Below, one piece after another: positions 13,337-14,950 of a DNA stretch of 14,950 nucleotides; the first letter of the stretch is position 1, and each line of letters starts with the position of its first letter. Below the pieces are notes generated by a model. The model searched no databases and was not told the origin of the DNA. It was given only the letters and a program-made list of their open reading frames with translations. This DNA is from an uncultured Chitinophagaceae bacterium (GTDB taxonomy: Bacteria > Bacteroidota > Bacteroidia > Chitinophagales > Chitinophagaceae). The stretch spans positions 1 to 14,950 of the forward strand of contig CAMPGG010000053.1 in NCBI GenBank assembly GCA_946885335.1, written 5' to 3'. Position numbers and translations under genes: made by a program.

Positions 13337-14950
13337 TTAGAGTGTTATATTCAGGGCTAACATAAAATGGGTGCCTGCCATCGGGAAATAAAAATTTTCG
13401 GTAACCAATTCACCACCATATAAATAACTATAGGTATAACCGTTAGGTTCATACTTTTTGTTAAAAATATTATTTAGCTGTAATACCAGGTTGGCATCCT
13501 TTAACCATTTATTTTTCAAAGAATAAAATAGGGATACATCCTGTGTATAAAATGCATTTAATTTCCGGTTTTCATTTTGCGTATTATCAAGATATTGTTT
13601 GCCAACATATTTTCCCGTAAGGTTAATGCTTATCCTGTCAGCAGGTTTTAGCTGCAAGTTTGCACCACCAACAACAGAAGGAGAATAAGCAATATCCGTT
13701 AATGCATATTGATATGATTTTTGTCCACCGGCATCATAATCATCAAGAAATTCAGTAAAATTTTTCACTTTGTTCCTGCTTAATGCCAGGTTAGCTTGCA
13801 GGTTCATCCAGGGAGTGATAATTGTTTCTGCAGCCACTTCTATACCGGTGCGGTAACTATTATCAATATTTGTTCGGGTGTAAGCTCCAACATCATTGAT
13901 TTTCCCGGTCAAAACCAATTGATTTTTATACAACATATAATATGCTGTAATGCCATAACTGAATTGTTTTGACTTCTTCTCAGCACCAATTTCAAAATCG
14001 TGCAACTTTTCCGGGTCTGGCTGCCCATCTGTACTTGATTCAAAATCTTCCCGGTTAGGTTCTTTACTTCCGGCACTGTATGATGCATAGGCTTTCCAAT
14101 CTTTATTTAAATAGGTGATGCCGGCTTTGGGATTAAAAAAACTGTAACGATTATCCACATTTAAGCCTGGGTTATCCCTGAATCCATCAATGGAATAGCG
14201 TACACCACGATATTGCAGATCCACAAAGCTGAACCAGTTATCTGCAATTTGTTGTTGCCATTTGGTGTAAAATGAAAAATCATTTTTAAAGGCATTGTTG
14301 TCATAATAATTATTAAAATCAGTTCCCCCGTTTTGTGTCCATATTACTTTACCAAAATGCTCGCCATCATATTTGGTAATCGTGCCTCCAACGGTTACGG
14401 TTGTACGCTTTTTATTATACTGTGCCGAAAAAATATTTCCATAATAATAATTGTCAAGCCATAACTGGCGGACAAGGTCAGTACTTGTAATGACAGTGCT
14501 TCCATAAACAGGGTAGGGAATATTATAATCCGCATAATCTTCTCCTGCTTTGTATTGTTCATAATATCCATTTCCGTGCGTCAGGAAAAATGCGGTATTA
14601 AATTGAATTTCAGGGGTGAACTTGTGGTCGATAAAAAATTGATAATGATCTTGTGTATAATTATCAGTCTCATTTTCGTAAGGCTCACCTGGTTTTTCCA
14701 TACCTGCATAATTAATGCGGCGATTGGTTTTTAAATCTGCTTCACTTACACCATTCCAGGCCTGGTAGGTTTTTTCTTTCCCGGAAAAAACATTTAACCT
14801 GAAAGTTGACTTCTCATTGAGGTAAGCGGTAGAAAAATAAAATGAATGAAGAGCACTTTTTGCCCTTTCAATATACCCATCGCTGCTGATGCGAGAAAGC
14901 CTGATATCAGCTGTAAAATGGTCACCTAATAAACCGGTTCCAGCTTTAAT
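13337..14950 (-). CDS. TonB-dependent outer-membrane receptor, C-terminal part (5' end outside window)
   Basis: The frame stays open to the right edge, giving 537 residues of the beta-barrel of a TonB-dependent receptor; the plug domain and TonB box lie beyond the window. The Met at 14701 is internal, since the conserved barrel sequence continues upstream of it (for example TADIRLSRISSDGYIERA and TYQAWNGVSEADLKTN). Other typical stretches are DLVRQLWLDNYYYGNIFSAQ, EPNREDFESSTDGQPDPEKL, which is the YSAGSKEPNR.D region of iron or cobalamin receptors, and LQLNNIFNKKYEPNGY near the end. These proteins import siderophores, cobalamin or other large ligands with energy from TonB-ExbBD. There is no SusD partner downstream, which argues for the FepA/BtuB-like rather than the SusC type. 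Ligand unknown. Confidence 0.93.
   Translation of the reverse strand: MKAGTGLLGDHFTADIRLSRISSDGYIERAKSALHSFYFSTAYLNEKSTFRLNVFSGKEKTYQAWNGVSEADLKTNRRINYAGMEKPGEPYENETDNYTQDHYQFFIDHKFTPEIQFNTAFFLTHGNGYYEQYKAGEDYADYNIPYPVYGSTVITSTDLVRQLWLDNYYYGNIFSAQYNKKRTTVTVGGTITKYDGEHFGKVIWTQNGGTDFNNYYDNNAFKNDFSFYTKWQQQIADNWFSFVDLQYRGVRYSIDGFRDNPGLNVDNRYSFFNPKAGITYLNKDWKAYASYSAGSKEPNREDFESSTDGQPDPEKLHDFEIGAEKKSKQFSYGITAYYMLYKNQLVLTGKINDVGAYTRTNIDNSYRTGIEVAAETIITPWMNLQANLALSRNKVKNFTEFLDDYDAGGQKSYQYALTDIAYSPSVVGGANLQLKPADRISINLTGKYVGKQYLDNTQNENRKLNAFYTQDVSLFYSLKNKWLKDANLVLQLNNIFNKKYEPNGYTYSYLYGGELVTENFYFPMAGTHFMLALNITL

Noticed and set aside
13337..14701. Treating the Met at 14701 as the start of the TonB receptor
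   Set aside because: The same frame continues with typical barrel sequence to the right edge, so this Met is internal and the gene is cut by the window.

Overview
The window reads as chromosomal DNA from a member of the Bacteroidota, most likely Chitinophagales (inference). It is AT-rich. Several gene starts are preceded by Bacteroidota-type promoter elements (-33 TTG/TTTG, about 19 bases, then -7 TAnnTTTG) rather than E. coli -35/-10 boxes. The gene content fits: a SusC-era style TonB receptor, a LuxC-like acyl-CoA reductase beside a dicluster ferredoxin, a lipobox GH13 enzyme and a long-form IspH. I see no insertion sequence, phage gene, tRNA, rRNA or CRISPR array. No gap between genes exceeds 300 bases.

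Layout. 1-266 is the C-terminal end of a Crp/Fnr regulator, convergent with and overlapping a metal module. That module (210-1696, minus) is a DtxR/MntR-type metalloregulator and a ZIP metal transporter joined by an ATGA overlap, with a consensus promoter whose -7 box lies inside a palindromic operator. 1820-2779 is a lipoprotein of unknown function. 2969-4645 is a GT35 alpha-glucan phosphorylase homologue with Thr where the PLP-binding lysine should be. 4761-5999 (minus) is IspH of the isoprenoid pathway, whose last codons and stop lie in a 16-bp tandem repeat. 6141-7511 is a GH13 alpha-amylase-family lipoprotein. 7581-9089 (minus) is a DegP/HtrA periplasmic protease with two PDZ domains. 9274-10272 (minus) is a LuxC-like acyl-CoA reductase, divergent from a 2[4Fe-4S] ferredoxin (10419-10766). 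10767-11031 is a gap rich in predicted RNA hairpins. 11032-13285 is an envelope cluster: D-Ala-D-Ala ligase, a possible 35-residue ORF, a membrane-anchored three-PASTA protein and a single-domain rhodanese. 13337-14950 (minus) is the C-terminal part of a TonB-dependent receptor running off the window.

How the genes work together. The clearest functional units are the metal regulator/transporter pair, the ddl-PASTA cell-wall pair, and the acyl-CoA reductase/ferredoxin pair. Two alpha-glucan genes (glucan phosphorylase-like and GH13) flank ispH and hint at storage or scavenged glucan metabolism. Three convergent gene pairs are each separated by a long perfect bidirectional terminator hairpin; the Crp/ZIP pair overlaps instead.

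Nothing here is clearly a new multi-gene system. The observations most worth checking are the missing PLP lysine, the metal operator-promoter, the structured RNA candidate before ddl and the facing promoters of the acyl-CoA reductase/ferredoxin pair.
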